The notes under the pieces: model-generated
Databases searched by the model: none
The model's input: the letters and a program-made list of their open reading frames with translations, nothing else
What the model was told of the DNA's origin: nothing
Part shown: in pieces, positions 18,541-26,818 of the stretch
How the letters are laid out: every line of letters starts with the position of its first letter
Position numbering within the stretch: the stretch's first letter is position 1
Translations under genes and position numbers: made by a program
Source of the DNA: Muribaculaceae bacterium
GTDB lineage: Bacteria; Bacteroidota; Bacteroidia; Bacteroidales; Muribaculaceae
Length of the DNA stretch: 64,000 bases
NCBI GenBank assembly: GCA_022510385.1
Contig: JAFLTQ010000004.1
Coordinates: 62,001 to 126,000 of the forward strand
Direction of reading: 5' to 3'

Positions 18541-18795
18541 TTATTGAGCCTCTTCGCCTTCAACTGTGACAGCCGGGAGAGTTTCCTCGGTTTGAACATC
18601 TTGCACCGGCACTTCTTGAAGTTGTTCAACAGGTTCCGGTTCACGATTTCTATCTTTGTAACTCCAATCGATGAAGAACCAGATTATAATGCCGGCGATC
18701 ACGAGGCCACCTATAATATAAAGCCACCAGTTGTTTTTTCTGATAGGCTCTGCAAACGGATCTTGATTTGGATCCTGATTCAAATTGTCAGCCAT
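18541..18795 (-). CDS. small single-pass membrane protein, unknown
   Basis: This 84-residue protein has a polar, Asn/Asp-rich N-terminus of about 20 residues. One clear transmembrane helix spans about residues 22-43 (WWLYIIGGLVIAGIIIWFF), followed by an acidic, Pro/Glu/Val-rich tail. No enzymatic motif is visible. A minus-strand TAAATTTG box at 18834-18841 could be its promoter. The terminator at 18468-18510 lies just past its stop. I do not recognise the family. Short membrane proteins of this form are frequent in Bacteroidales and usually hypothetical. Confidence 0.65.
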   Translation of the reverse strand: MADNLNQDPNQDPFAEPIRKNNWWLYIIGGLVIAGIIIWFFIDWSYKDRNREPEPVEQLQEVPVQDVQTEETLPAVTVEGEEAQ

Positions 18796-18907
18796 TTGGT
18801 ATGTATTTATAGAATGTTATTAAAGTCGACTCACAAATTTACACAAAACTTTTATAATTTTCTTATCAAAAGTTTAAAAAATGAATTCCGATATTGAACC
18901 CGAGTTG

Positions 18908-20014
18908 TCAGAATGGAATTTTTGATTCGGTTTCTTGCCATTCGGAATCAACTTCCGAACGTGATGTTATGCCACCTCCGACATAAATTGCATAATTTTT
19001 TTGGGATACTGCAGCGCATCTAATCACTACATTTAGCGAGAAGTCTTGTGGGGAATGGTAAGGGCCGCAGAAACCACCGTAACACCCTCTGTTAAACTTC
19101 TCCAAACTTCTTATTTCCTGAAGGGCGAACTCCTTGGGATGACCGCAAAGAGCAGGGGTAGGAGAAAGTGTCCGCAGCAGGTCTGCAATCAATTTATCGG
19201 AAACTTCGTCGGGAAGAGTAGCAGAGATAGGAGTGCATATGTGTTCAACTTTTCCGGCTTCCTTTGTAAAAGTAGGATAAGCAATAGCTGTCAGACCTTG
19301 TTGACGGAATTTCTCAAGGATATAATTGGCAACTATCTCTTGTTCCTCTATGTTCTTTAAATCCCAAGGATGGTCAGTATTTAAACCCTGATTTTGGTCG
19401 GATAATGAAGCAGCGGTTTTTTTAGAGCGAGTTCCGGCCAAAGCCATAGTTGAGATCTGATTATTAGTGCTGCTCAACAATAGTTCCGGACTGACACCCA
19501 ACCAGCATCCGGTGGCCGGCGTTCCAAAACAGAAAACGAAAGCATCCGGATATTTTTGACAAAGCTCATAAAATTTTTCTGCGATATCAAAGTCGGTATT
19601 TCTGACTATCACTCTGGCAGCTACCACCTTTGCGTCACGTTTCCCTTTTAGGTCTCGGATAATCTGATCCACTTCTGAGGCATATTCCTCTCGGGTAGTG
19701 GAGCGACCGGGCATTTCGTAAAGAGAGTCAATTTCGGGATGCCGTTTCCCTTCGGAATATGGAATGGTGATATAAGGTAAATCGGGATTGAACATTCCGA
19801 TTAAAAACCCCGGGGAACCTATTCCTTCAATAAATCCTTCAGAGCTTCCAAAAGCTAACATGGAGTCTCCGGGGAATCGATAGGCATAGAAAGAGAGACC
19901 GGAGATGAAAGCATTGCGAATCTCTTCCATGAAAGTTTCATCACGCAGGATGCTGAAAAAAAACATTGGGCCGTTTGTGGCTTTCCCCGAATCTTTTTCG
20001 AAACGTATGCTCAT
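18908..20014 (-). CDS. menF: isochorismate synthase (chorismate-binding enzyme)
   Basis: This 368-residue enzyme of the anthranilate/isochorismate synthase family probably converts chorismate to isochorismate, the first step of menaquinone synthesis. Family motifs are GVSPELLLSSTNNQ, MALAGTRSK, DLKNIEEQEIVANYI, LRTLSPTPALCGHPKE and FNRGCYGGFCGPY. The N-terminal part is short compared with E. coli MenF, as usual in Bacteroidota. It follows rimO by 49 nt on the same strand. No other early men gene adjoins it, but menG is in the window at 47024. The alternative of a salicylate or aminodeoxychorismate synthase is less likely given the motifs and the phylum. Confidence 0.87.
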   Translation of the reverse strand: MSIRFEKDSGKATNGPMFFFSILRDETFMEEIRNAFISGLSFYAYRFPGDSMLAFGSSEGFIEGIGSPGFLIGMFNPDLPYITIPYSEGKRHPEIDSLYEMPGRSTTREEYASEVDQIIRDLKGKRDAKVVAARVIVRNTDFDIAEKFYELCQKYPDAFVFCFGTPATGCWLGVSPELLLSSTNNQISTMALAGTRSKKTAASLSDQNQGLNTDHPWDLKNIEEQEIVANYILEKFRQQGLTAIAYPTFTKEAGKVEHICTPISATLPDEVSDKLIADLLRTLSPTPALCGHPKEFALQEIRSLEKFNRGCYGGFCGPYHSPQDFSLNVVIRCAAVSQKNYAIYVGGGITSRSEVDSEWQETESKIPF

Positions 20015-20063
20015 TAAATCACAATACTCTCTTCAGAGAAATTTAAAAACAAGATATATTTTG

Positions 20064-21413
20064 CTATACGATTTCACCAAGCAGTTCAAACGGATAGGCT
20101 TCAGTGATTTTTACATTGACGAAGACACCGGGCTTAACATCAACCACATATTCCTTATTCTCTTCTTCGGATTCCTTGATATTGATCAAGACTTCCGGGT
20201 CAACTTCGGGTGAGTCATATTGGGTTCTGCCATAGGCGACGCCATCTTCAATCCGGTCAATCAATACCCTTTGAATTGTTCCCACCAATTCTTCATTAAG
20301 TTCCAGGGAGATTTTTTGCTGAAGATCCATCAAAAGGTCGAGGCGTTGTTGCTTCACCTCTTGGGGAATAGTATCTTGAAGATTTTTAGCTGCAAAAGTA
20401 TCCTCCTCTTCGCAATAAGTGAAAGCCCCCATGCGGTCGAACTTTTGGGTTCTTACAAACTCCAACAATTCTTCAAATTCCTTTTGTCCCTCACCCGGGA
20501 ATCCGGTCATAAGAGTTGTGCGAATACGTATTCCGGGCACTCTCTGACGAATCTCTTTCAAGAGTTCAACAGTTTCATTTTTTGAGATGTGTCGCCTCAT
20601 ATTCTCAAGCACAGGATCGGCGATATGCTGGAAAGCGATGTCGAGATATTTACAGACATTATCTTTCTTAGCCATCACATCAAGAAGATCTTTGGGAAAA
20701 TCGGCAGGATACGCATAATGCAACCTTATCCATTCCACTCCCTTGATGTCGGAGATTTTGTCGACAAGAGTTGCTAATTCTTGACGGCCATAAATATCCA
20801 AGCCATAGGCAGAAAGATCCTGGGCAATCAAATTAAATTCTTTGACACCTTCTTTAACCAATGTTTTCACCTCTTCCAGAATCTCCTCTATGGGTCTTGA
20901 TTTGTGGCGACCTGTGATGCCCGGTATTGCACAAAATGCACAAAACCGATTACATCCCTCTGATATTTTCAGATATGCAGAATGAGGTGGCGTAGTAAGC
21001 TTTCTTTCCCATAAGGCGGGTGGAGTTTTTCCGGAAAGATCGGGAAGTTGGGCTACAAGAGCAGGCCAATCAAATTTTCCATACCAGAGATCCACTTCCG
21101 GAATTTCGGCTTTAAGTTCTTCAAGATATCTCTGAGAAAGACAACCCATCACGGCAATGCGCCCGATTCTTCCCTCCTTTTTTCTTTGGCAAAGTTGCAG
21201 GATTGTATTAATTGACTCCTCTTTGGCGTCAGATATAAAACCGCAGGTGTTGACCACTACAAATTCCGAGCAAGGTGCCTCCGGATCAAAATTTACTTTA
21301 TACCCTCTTCCCTCTAATTGACGAATTAACCGTTCACTTTCCACTAAATTTTTGGAACATCCCAGAGATATAATGTCTATTGAATTTTTAACGGGATTAG
21401 ATTTCCTGGCCAT
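20064..21413 (-). CDS. rimO: ribosomal protein S12 methylthiotransferase
   Basis: This 449-residue radical SAM enzyme adds a methylthio group to an aspartate of ribosomal protein S12. It has the three expected domains: an N-terminal UPF0004 domain with SLGCSKNLVESE and VVNTCGFISDAKEESI (cluster cysteines), a radical SAM core with CNRFCAFCAIPGITGRH (CxxxCxxC) at about 150, and a C-terminal TRAM domain from about residue 375. The ISLGCSKN start and the ITGRHKSRPIEEI segment distinguish RimO from MiaB. It lies 27 nt downstream of ftsY, a pairing I recall from other Bacteroidales. Confidence 0.95.
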   Translation of the reverse strand: MARKSNPVKNSIDIISLGCSKNLVESERLIRQLEGRGYKVNFDPEAPCSEFVVVNTCGFISDAKEESINTILQLCQRKKEGRIGRIAVMGCLSQRYLEELKAEIPEVDLWYGKFDWPALVAQLPDLSGKTPPALWERKLTTPPHSAYLKISEGCNRFCAFCAIPGITGRHKSRPIEEILEEVKTLVKEGVKEFNLIAQDLSAYGLDIYGRQELATLVDKISDIKGVEWIRLHYAYPADFPKDLLDVMAKKDNVCKYLDIAFQHIADPVLENMRRHISKNETVELLKEIRQRVPGIRIRTTLMTGFPGEGQKEFEELLEFVRTQKFDRMGAFTYCEEEDTFAAKNLQDTIPQEVKQQRLDLLMDLQQKISLELNEELVGTIQRVLIDRIEDGVAYGRTQYDSPEVDPEVLINIKESEEENKEYVVDVKPGVFVNVKITEAYPFELLGEIV

Positions 21414-21440
21414 ACGTTGAAAGTTTGTGGCTATTCAGTC

Positions 21441-22403
21441 TTATTTCAAAGAGAAGAGAGAATCTACAAATTCTTTGGCGTTGAACACCTGTAGATCATC
21501 GACTCCTTCCCCTATGCCAATGTATTTGACAGGAATCCGGAACTGGTCGCTTATTCCGATTACGACTCCCCCCTTAGCGGTGCCATCCAGTTTGGTGACT
21601 GCGAGGGCATTTACCTCAGTGGCAGCTACGAACTGCTTTGCCTGTTCAAAGGCATTCTGTCCGGTGGAACCGTCAAGCACCAGCAATACCTCTTGAGGAG
21701 CTTCGGGCACGACCCGTTTCATTACATTCTTGATTTTTGTGAGCTCGTTCATAAGTCCCACTTTATTGTGCAGACGCCCTGCCGTGTCAATAATAACTAC
21801 ATCTGCTCCCTGAGCCTTTGCAGAATTCAGAGTGTCGTAAGCAACCGCCGCCGGATCGCTACCCATTTTCTGCTTAATAACGGGCACTCCGACTCTTTGT
21901 CCCCAGATATCAAGTTGTTCAATAGCTGCCGCTCTAAATGTATCGGCAGCTCCAAGAATCACTTTGTTGCCGGCTTTTTTGAACTGTGACGCAAGTTTAC
22001 CTATTGTGGTGGTTTTCCCGACACCGTTGACTCCAACCACCATTATCACATAGGGGACATCACTTTTTTTCAACTCAAAATCTTCGGAAACGCTATTGTC
22101 GCTTGGTTTGATTAACAAATCTTGAATTTCTTCGCTCAATAATTGATTGAGTTCCTCAATATTGATATATTTATCTTTGGCGACTCTGTCTCGAATTCTA
22201 TCTATTATTTTTAGAGTAGTGTCAACTCCTATGTCGCTTGTGATAAATGATTCTTCAAGTTGATCAAGAAGATCATCATCGATTTTGCTTTTGCCGGCGA
22301 TTGCACGGGATATTTTTCCCCACACTCCCTCTTTAGTTTTTTGGAGCCCGGCATCTAATTTCTCTTTTTTCTCGCGATTGAATAATTTATCGAAAAATCC
22401 CAT
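21441..22403 (-). CDS. ftsY: signal recognition particle receptor FtsY
   Basis: This 320-residue GTPase docks SRP-ribosome complexes at the inner membrane. It contains the N domain (about 20-100) and G domain with GVNGVGKTTTIGKLA (P-loop), AADTFRAAAIEQL, IIDTAGRLHNK, VTKLDGTAKGG and the closing GEGVDDLQVFNAKEFVDSLF. The long acidic A domain of E. coli FtsY is reduced to a short basic N-terminus (MGFFDKLFNREKKEK), which probably mediates membrane contact. It is the first gene of the minus-strand set ftsY-rimO-menF and is divergent from the outer-membrane barrel gene. Confidence 0.96.
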   Translation of the reverse strand: MGFFDKLFNREKKEKLDAGLQKTKEGVWGKISRAIAGKSKIDDDLLDQLEESFITSDIGVDTTLKIIDRIRDRVAKDKYINIEELNQLLSEEIQDLLIKPSDNSVSEDFELKKSDVPYVIMVVGVNGVGKTTTIGKLASQFKKAGNKVILGAADTFRAAAIEQLDIWGQRVGVPVIKQKMGSDPAAVAYDTLNSAKAQGADVVIIDTAGRLHNKVGLMNELTKIKNVMKRVVPEAPQEVLLVLDGSTGQNAFEQAKQFVAATEVNALAVTKLDGTAKGGVVIGISDQFRIPVKYIGIGEGVDDLQVFNAKEFVDSLFSLK

Positions 22404-22453
22404 TTGAAAACGATAGAATTTATTAGTGCGAAATTAGTTAAAAAACTTGAATT

Positions 22454-22487
22454 TATTGGCAATAAACTAAAAACTCTATTAAATTTG
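22454..22487 (+). promoter_or_regulatory. promoter of the outer-membrane barrel gene
   Basis: TATTG (22454-22458) and TAAATTTG (22480-22487) are separated by 21 nt. The -7 box ends 9 nt before the ATG at 22497, so any 5' leader would be only a few nucleotides long. Confidence 0.5.
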
Positions 22488-22496
22488 CATAATTAT

Positions 22497-23621
22497 ATGG
22501 AGGTAAAAAAACTTTTGGTAATACTTTTCATTTTCACAAGTGTGATATCGATGTATTCTCAAGTTGAGAGCGAAGATGTCATGGGTGGAATTTGTGAAGA
22601 ATTGTATGAAGAAGAGGGGCCTGCTGTGTCAGATGCTGAGGTGACTCCCTATCGCCATGATTTTTCCTCATGGTGTAAAAAGAATCACATAGCAGATGCC
22701 CTGGAGGTTGGGGTTTCATTAAATTCTACTGGCTTAGGCATAGATTTAAAAACCAGAGTGACGGAATGGGTCGGTGTGAGAGCCGGAGTAGACTGGTTTC
22801 CTGCCTTTTCAGTGCCTATGCATTTCAATCTGAATACCTTTGCAGGAGGAGAGGCCACAAACAATTTTAAGAATATAGCCGACCGTCTCTATAATATGAC
22901 CGGGATATTGATGGATGAAACGGTTGATATGACAGGACGGGGAAGCATGCTAAATTTCAAATTTCTCGTGGATGTCTATCCATTTAGGGGAAATCGTCAT
23001 TGGCATTTCACTGCCGGCTTCTATGCCGGGACCTCCAAGGTTGGCAAGGCTTATAACGTCTACGGAGAAAAACCAACATTGGTAGGATTGAATATCTATA
23101 ACAGGGCGTATGAATACTTCACCACTTTGAAGAGCATTTTTAATGTGCCTTTGGGTGGGGGTGCATATATGGATCCCGAATTGGTTATGGAGATTCGCGA
23201 CCGTTTTGAACATTATGGACGGATGGGAGTCAGAATAGGCACTTTCAGCCACGATATTTATCATCCGGAAACCGATGAGCTCTTATATAAAGAGGGAGAC
23301 CACTATATAATGGAGCCTGCTCCTGACGGCACTATCTCAGCGAGAGCTTATGTGAATCATTTCAAGCCATATCTTGGGGCCGGCTATTCCACTGATCTTG
23401 ATAAATCGGGACGTTGGCATTTCGGTATTGATTTGGGAGTCTTATTTTGGGGAGGGAAGCCAAATGTAATAAATCATGATTATTCTAAAGATGTAGATAT
23501 TAATTTCACAAAAGATCTCGTTAATATAAGGGGGAAGGTGGGAGACTATATGAAAATTATAAAGAAGTTTCCTGTTTTTCCAATGGTTGCAGTAAGATTT
23601 TCCTATTCTATATGGAAGTGA
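22497..23621 (+). CDS. putative outer-membrane beta-barrel protein
   Basis: This 374-residue protein has an N-terminal signal peptide (KKLLVILFIFTSVISMYSQ). Alternating aromatic/polar strands follow, such as GVGVRAGVDWFP-like and WHFTAGFYAGTS, GRWHFGIDLGVLFWGG. The last strand, MVAVRFSYSIWK, ends in an aromatic/charged pattern like BAM-dependent barrels. No catalytic motif is seen. A longer in-frame start at 22404 would add a non-hydrophobic segment that lies over the promoter, so I reject it. The next gene encodes a PorE-like OmpA-family lipoprotein 50 nt downstream, so the two may act together in the envelope. The barrel does not obviously match PorP. Confidence 0.65.
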   Translation: MEVKKLLVILFIFTSVISMYSQVESEDVMGGICEELYEEEGPAVSDAEVTPYRHDFSSWCKKNHIADALEVGVSLNSTGLGIDLKTRVTEWVGVRAGVDWFPAFSVPMHFNLNTFAGGEATNNFKNIADRLYNMTGILMDETVDMTGRGSMLNFKFLVDVYPFRGNRHWHFTAGFYAGTSKVGKAYNVYGEKPTLVGLNIYNRAYEYFTTLKSIFNVPLGGGAYMDPELVMEIRDRFEHYGRMGVRIGTFSHDIYHPETDELLYKEGDHYIMEPAPDGTISARAYVNHFKPYLGAGYSTDLDKSGRWHFGIDLGVLFWGGKPNVINHDYSKDVDINFTKDLVNIRGKVGDYMKIIKKFPVFPMVAVRFSYSIWK

Positions 23622-23671
23622 TAAAATGCAACCGAAGTTGTCAGATTGAAAAATAACGAGCTCTGTAAAAG

Positions 23672-25681
23672 ATGAAACGGGGAGGAAAATATTATCTGAT
23701 GGCAATTATAGCCATCATTTTTTTAACCGGCTGCAAGAGTGCAAAACTTGTGGACGCCGAAGCAGCCTATGCACGGGGAGAATATTTCGATGCCCAAAAG
23801 ATCTATAAGAAAGTCTATAATGGCTTGACAAAACGTGAAGATAGACCACTCCGTGGCGAAGTGGCCTATAAATTGGGGCTTTGTTATGAGAAGCTCAATA
23901 TGGCACCACGAGCATCGGCAGCCTTCCAGAATGCCATAAGATTTGAATATCCCGACAGTATGGCCTATTTCTATTTGGGGAAAAATCTGCAGGCAGAGGG
24001 TAAATATTCACAAGCCATAAAGGCATATGAAGATTTCTTGGAGTTTAAGCCGGGCGAGAGCAATAAAATGGAAGCAATCAACCGGCGAGTATTGACAATG
24101 GAAGGAATCCGAGGATGCAGAATGGCTATGGAGTCAAAGGAGAAGCCCAAGACTCGCTATATCGTCAAGAATGCAAAGATATTTAATTCCAGCAGAGCAG
24201 ATTATGCTCCGATGTTTCTCGATAAGACTTATGACCAATTGTATTTTACCAGCACCAACGAGAAAGTGGCAGGTCAAAACAAGTCGGAAGTTACCGGGAT
24301 GAAACGAGGTGATATTTATTTCAGCAAGAAAAATGAAAGGGGACAATGGCAAAGGCCGGAAGCGGTGGAAGGAGAATTAAATTCCGAATCCGACGAGGGA
24401 ATAGTGAGCTTTTCACCTGACGGACAAACCATGTATCTGACTAAAGCCTCGAAATCAGAGACATCACATTCCACAGTAGAAATATATACTTCACGCCGTA
24501 GCGATGCATCCTGGAGCGCACCGGAAAAATTTGTAATAGTAAGAGACAGTGTCACAGCGACAGGGCAGCCTGCAGTTTCAGCCGACGGAAAGTATCTATA
24601 TTTTGTGAGTGATATGCCCGGAGGATATGGGGGACTTGATATATGGCGTATTGATATCAATGACAGAGTGGGCACATTGATGAATATGGGTCCACAGATC
24701 AATACGTCGGGCGACGAGATGTTCCCATATTCCCGTACCGATTCCCTATTTTATTTTTCATCCAACGGACATCCCGGGTTTGGAGGGCTTGATCTTTTCC
24801 GAGCCAAGCTTAATACAACAGGCGACTATTGGAGTGTTGAAAATATGGGGTTACCCATGAATAGCTCCGGAGATGATTTCGGCATAACATTCGGAGAGGG
24901 GGAAAGCGGGTTTTTCAGTTCAAATCGAGGAGATGCCCGCGGCTACGATCATATCTACAGTTTTGAATTGCCCGATTTGAAGATAACAATATCAGGATAT
25001 GTCCTTGACAAGGATGAGGAGCCTGTAGCGGGAGCAGTGATTAGAATTGTGGGAGATGACGGTAGTAACCAAAGAGAAGTGGCACGTGATGACGGTTCTT
25101 TCAAATTTAATTTGGGCAGAGGGGTGAAATACGTGATGAAGGCAGGAGCGCCGGGATATCTTAATGTAAAACAGGAATTTGAGAGTGATATTGCGGAAGA
25201 GGATGCTGATTATGGCATCGATTTTATTCTGGCGGCAATCAATAAACCACAGGTGGTTGAAAACATATTTTATGATTTTGACAAAGCGACATTGCGGCCG
25301 GAGTCTAAAGAGGCATTAGACGAACTTGTGGCGATGCTTAACGAGAATCCTCATGTGTCGATAGAGATGGGATCCCACACCGACAGAAAAGGAAGCGATG
25401 AATATAATATGGCGCTTTCGGAACGTCGGGCCCAAAGTGTGGTGGATTATCTGATAGCTGCCGGCATCAGTGAGGAGCGACTGAGTCCTAAAGGATATGG
25501 GGAAAGTATGCCTAAGAGCGTGACAAAGAGGATAAATCGAGATTATCCACAATTTGAAGAGGGGACAGTTTTGACAGAAGAGTTCATAGAGGGCCTAAGT
25601 CCTGAAGACCGTGAGGCAGCCGACCAGATCAACCGTCGCACGGAGTTTCAGGTCTTATCTCTTGAATTCGGATTATACTGA
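23672..25681 (+). CDS. OmpA-family lipoprotein with TPR, PD40 and carboxypeptidase-like domains
   Basis: This 669-residue protein starts with a lipoprotein signal (IIFLTGC, Cys21). TPR repeats span about 25-145 (GEYFDAQKIYKKV, AYKLGLCYEKLN, AYFYLGKNLQAEGKYSQAI). A propeller of PD40/WD40-like blades spans about 170-430, with repeated SPDGQTMY, SADGKYLYF and FYFSSNGHPGFGG. A carboxypeptidase regulatory-like fold lies at about 435-515 (ISGYVLDKDEEPVAGAVI). The OmpA C-terminal peptidoglycan-binding domain spans about 525-669 (NIFYDFDKATLRPES, GSHTDRKGSDEYN). This order matches PorE of the type IX secretion system, but the same architecture occurs in other Bacteroidota OmpA proteins. A role linking outer membrane to peptidoglycan is likely. 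Confidence 0.85.
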   Translation: MKRGGKYYLMAIIAIIFLTGCKSAKLVDAEAAYARGEYFDAQKIYKKVYNGLTKREDRPLRGEVAYKLGLCYEKLNMAPRASAAFQNAIRFEYPDSMAYFYLGKNLQAEGKYSQAIKAYEDFLEFKPGESNKMEAINRRVLTMEGIRGCRMAMESKEKPKTRYIVKNAKIFNSSRADYAPMFLDKTYDQLYFTSTNEKVAGQNKSEVTGMKRGDIYFSKKNERGQWQRPEAVEGELNSESDEGIVSFSPDGQTMYLTKASKSETSHSTVEIYTSRRSDASWSAPEKFVIVRDSVTATGQPAVSADGKYLYFVSDMPGGYGGLDIWRIDINDRVGTLMNMGPQINTSGDEMFPYSRTDSLFYFSSNGHPGFGGLDLFRAKLNTTGDYWSVENMGLPMNSSGDDFGITFGEGESGFFSSNRGDARGYDHIYSFELPDLKITISGYVLDKDEEPVAGAVIRIVGDDGSNQREVARDDGSFKFNLGRGVKYVMKAGAPGYLNVKQEFESDIAEEDADYGIDFILAAINKPQVVENIFYDFDKATLRPESKEALDELVAMLNENPHVSIEMGSHTDRKGSDEYNMALSERRAQSVVDYLIAAGISEERLSPKGYGESMPKSVTKRINRDYPQFEEGTVLTEEFIEGLSPEDREAADQINRRTEFQVLSLEFGLY

Positions 25682-25734
25682 TTGGAAATAAAAAATATTA
25701 TTGCAAAGATTTTTCAGATTTATAAAAAATAGTT

Positions 25735-25742
25735 TATCTTTG
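25735..25742 (+). promoter_or_regulatory. promoter -7 box of the nuo-atp cluster
   Basis: TATCTTTG fits TAnnTTTG and lies 71 nt before the nuoA ATG. The -33 region is weak. The predicted leader contains a short hairpin (ATGTATCC 25750-25757 with GGATGCAT 25764-25771) and the tandem ACTAACTAACTAAC at 25788-25801. It is the only recognisable promoter I find for the whole 18-kb cluster. Confidence 0.5.
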
Positions 25743-25813
25743 CAATGAAATGTATCCGGAATAGGATGCATATTTGAAGCCATAAGCACTAACTAACTAA
25801 CTTTAAAGCATTT

Positions 25814-26185
25814 ATGAATCTATTGCTGGAGATAGGCAATGGCGCATTGTCAGTGACAGCCATATTGACGGGACTGGGGCTTGTTTTTGCAGCATTGCTG
25901 ATAGCAAGGTTAATTTCGCCGAGATCTTTTTCAGTATGGAAATCAGAGGCCTATGAGTGTGGCATTCCGACACGCGGAGAATCAATGATTCAGTTTAAGG
26001 CCGGATACTATATCTTTGCTATTCTATTTTTGATTTTTGATGTTGAGACAGTGTTTCTCTACCCTTGGTCGGTTGTTATGAAAGGCCTCGGGCCTCAGGG
26101 ACTGCTCTGCATTGGCATATTTATGTTTATCCTCATTTTAGGCCTGGCTTATGCCTGGAAGAAAGGAGCGTTGAAATGGACGTGA
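25814..26185 (+). CDS. nuoA: complex I subunit A
   Basis: This 123-residue membrane subunit of the respiratory quinone reductase has three transmembrane helices (about 12-33, 65-88, 94-115). The conserved loop SEAYECGIPTRGES contains the ECG motif near the quinone chamber, and FKAGYYIFAILFLIFDVETVFLYPW is the family hallmark. It opens the cluster. Its stop overlaps nuoB by 10 nt (ATGGACGTGA). Confidence 0.96.
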   Translation: MNLLLEIGNGALSVTAILTGLGLVFAALLIARLISPRSFSVWKSEAYECGIPTRGESMIQFKAGYYIFAILFLIFDVETVFLYPWSVVMKGLGPQGLLCIGIFMFILILGLAYAWKKGALKWT

Positions 26186-26790
26186 AAATCAAAGGGATGA
26201 AGCATGAAGACTTCAAAGACAATGAATACATAGATAAACTTGTCGAGGAGTTAAATGCTACAGGAGCAAGCGTGGTGGTCGGAAAGTTTGACCAGTTGAT
26301 CAACTGGGGGCTTTCTAATTCATTATGGCCCTTATGTTTCGGCACGAGTTGCTGTGCTATCGAATTTATGAGCTTGGGAGCTGCCAGATATGATATGGCT
26401 CGATTCGGTTTTGAAGTAGCTCGTAATTCTCCCCGTCAGGCAGACTATATAATGGTGCAAGGCACTATCGTGCATAAGATGGCGCCGGTGCTTCGCCGAC
26501 TCTATGAACAGCTTGCAGAGCCTAAATATGTAATAGCATGCGGAGGTTGTGCCGTGTCAGGCGGACCCTTCAAAAATTCATATTGCGTTGTGACCGGAGT
26601 GGAAAAGATTCTGCCCGTGGATGTCTTTATTCCGGGTTGTCCGCCCCGACCCGAAGCAATGTTCTATGGCTTAATGCAATTGCAGAGGAAAATCAAGGTG
26701 CAAAAATTCTTCGGGGGTGTCAACCGGAAAGAGAAGATTGAAGAATTCTTTAAAGAGCATCCGGAGGAACAAGGAAGAATAGGACTTTAA
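26176..26790 (+). CDS. nuoB: complex I subunit B (Fe-S cluster N2)
   Basis: This 204-residue peripheral-arm subunit carries cluster N2, the last electron carrier before quinone. Cluster ligands are in WPLCFGTSCCAIEFMS, VIACGGCAVSGGPF and VDVFIPGCPPRPEAM. I chose ATG 26176 (MDVKIKGMKHEDF) because GAAAGGAGCG stands just upstream and the overlap with nuoA is short; the open frame extends further 5' but only inside nuoA. It has an extra N-terminal stretch of about 30 residues compared with the shortest homologues. nuoCD follows. Confidence 0.95.
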   Translation: MDVKIKGMKHEDFKDNEYIDKLVEELNATGASVVVGKFDQLINWGLSNSLWPLCFGTSCCAIEFMSLGAARYDMARFGFEVARNSPRQADYIMVQGTIVHKMAPVLRRLYEQLAEPKYVIACGGCAVSGGPFKNSYCVVTGVEKILPVDVFIPGCPPRPEAMFYGLMQLQRKIKVQKFFGGVNRKEKIEEFFKEHPEEQGRIGL

Positions 26791-26818
26791 GAGTCTAAGA
26801 AAAACCGTGAGAAACATT

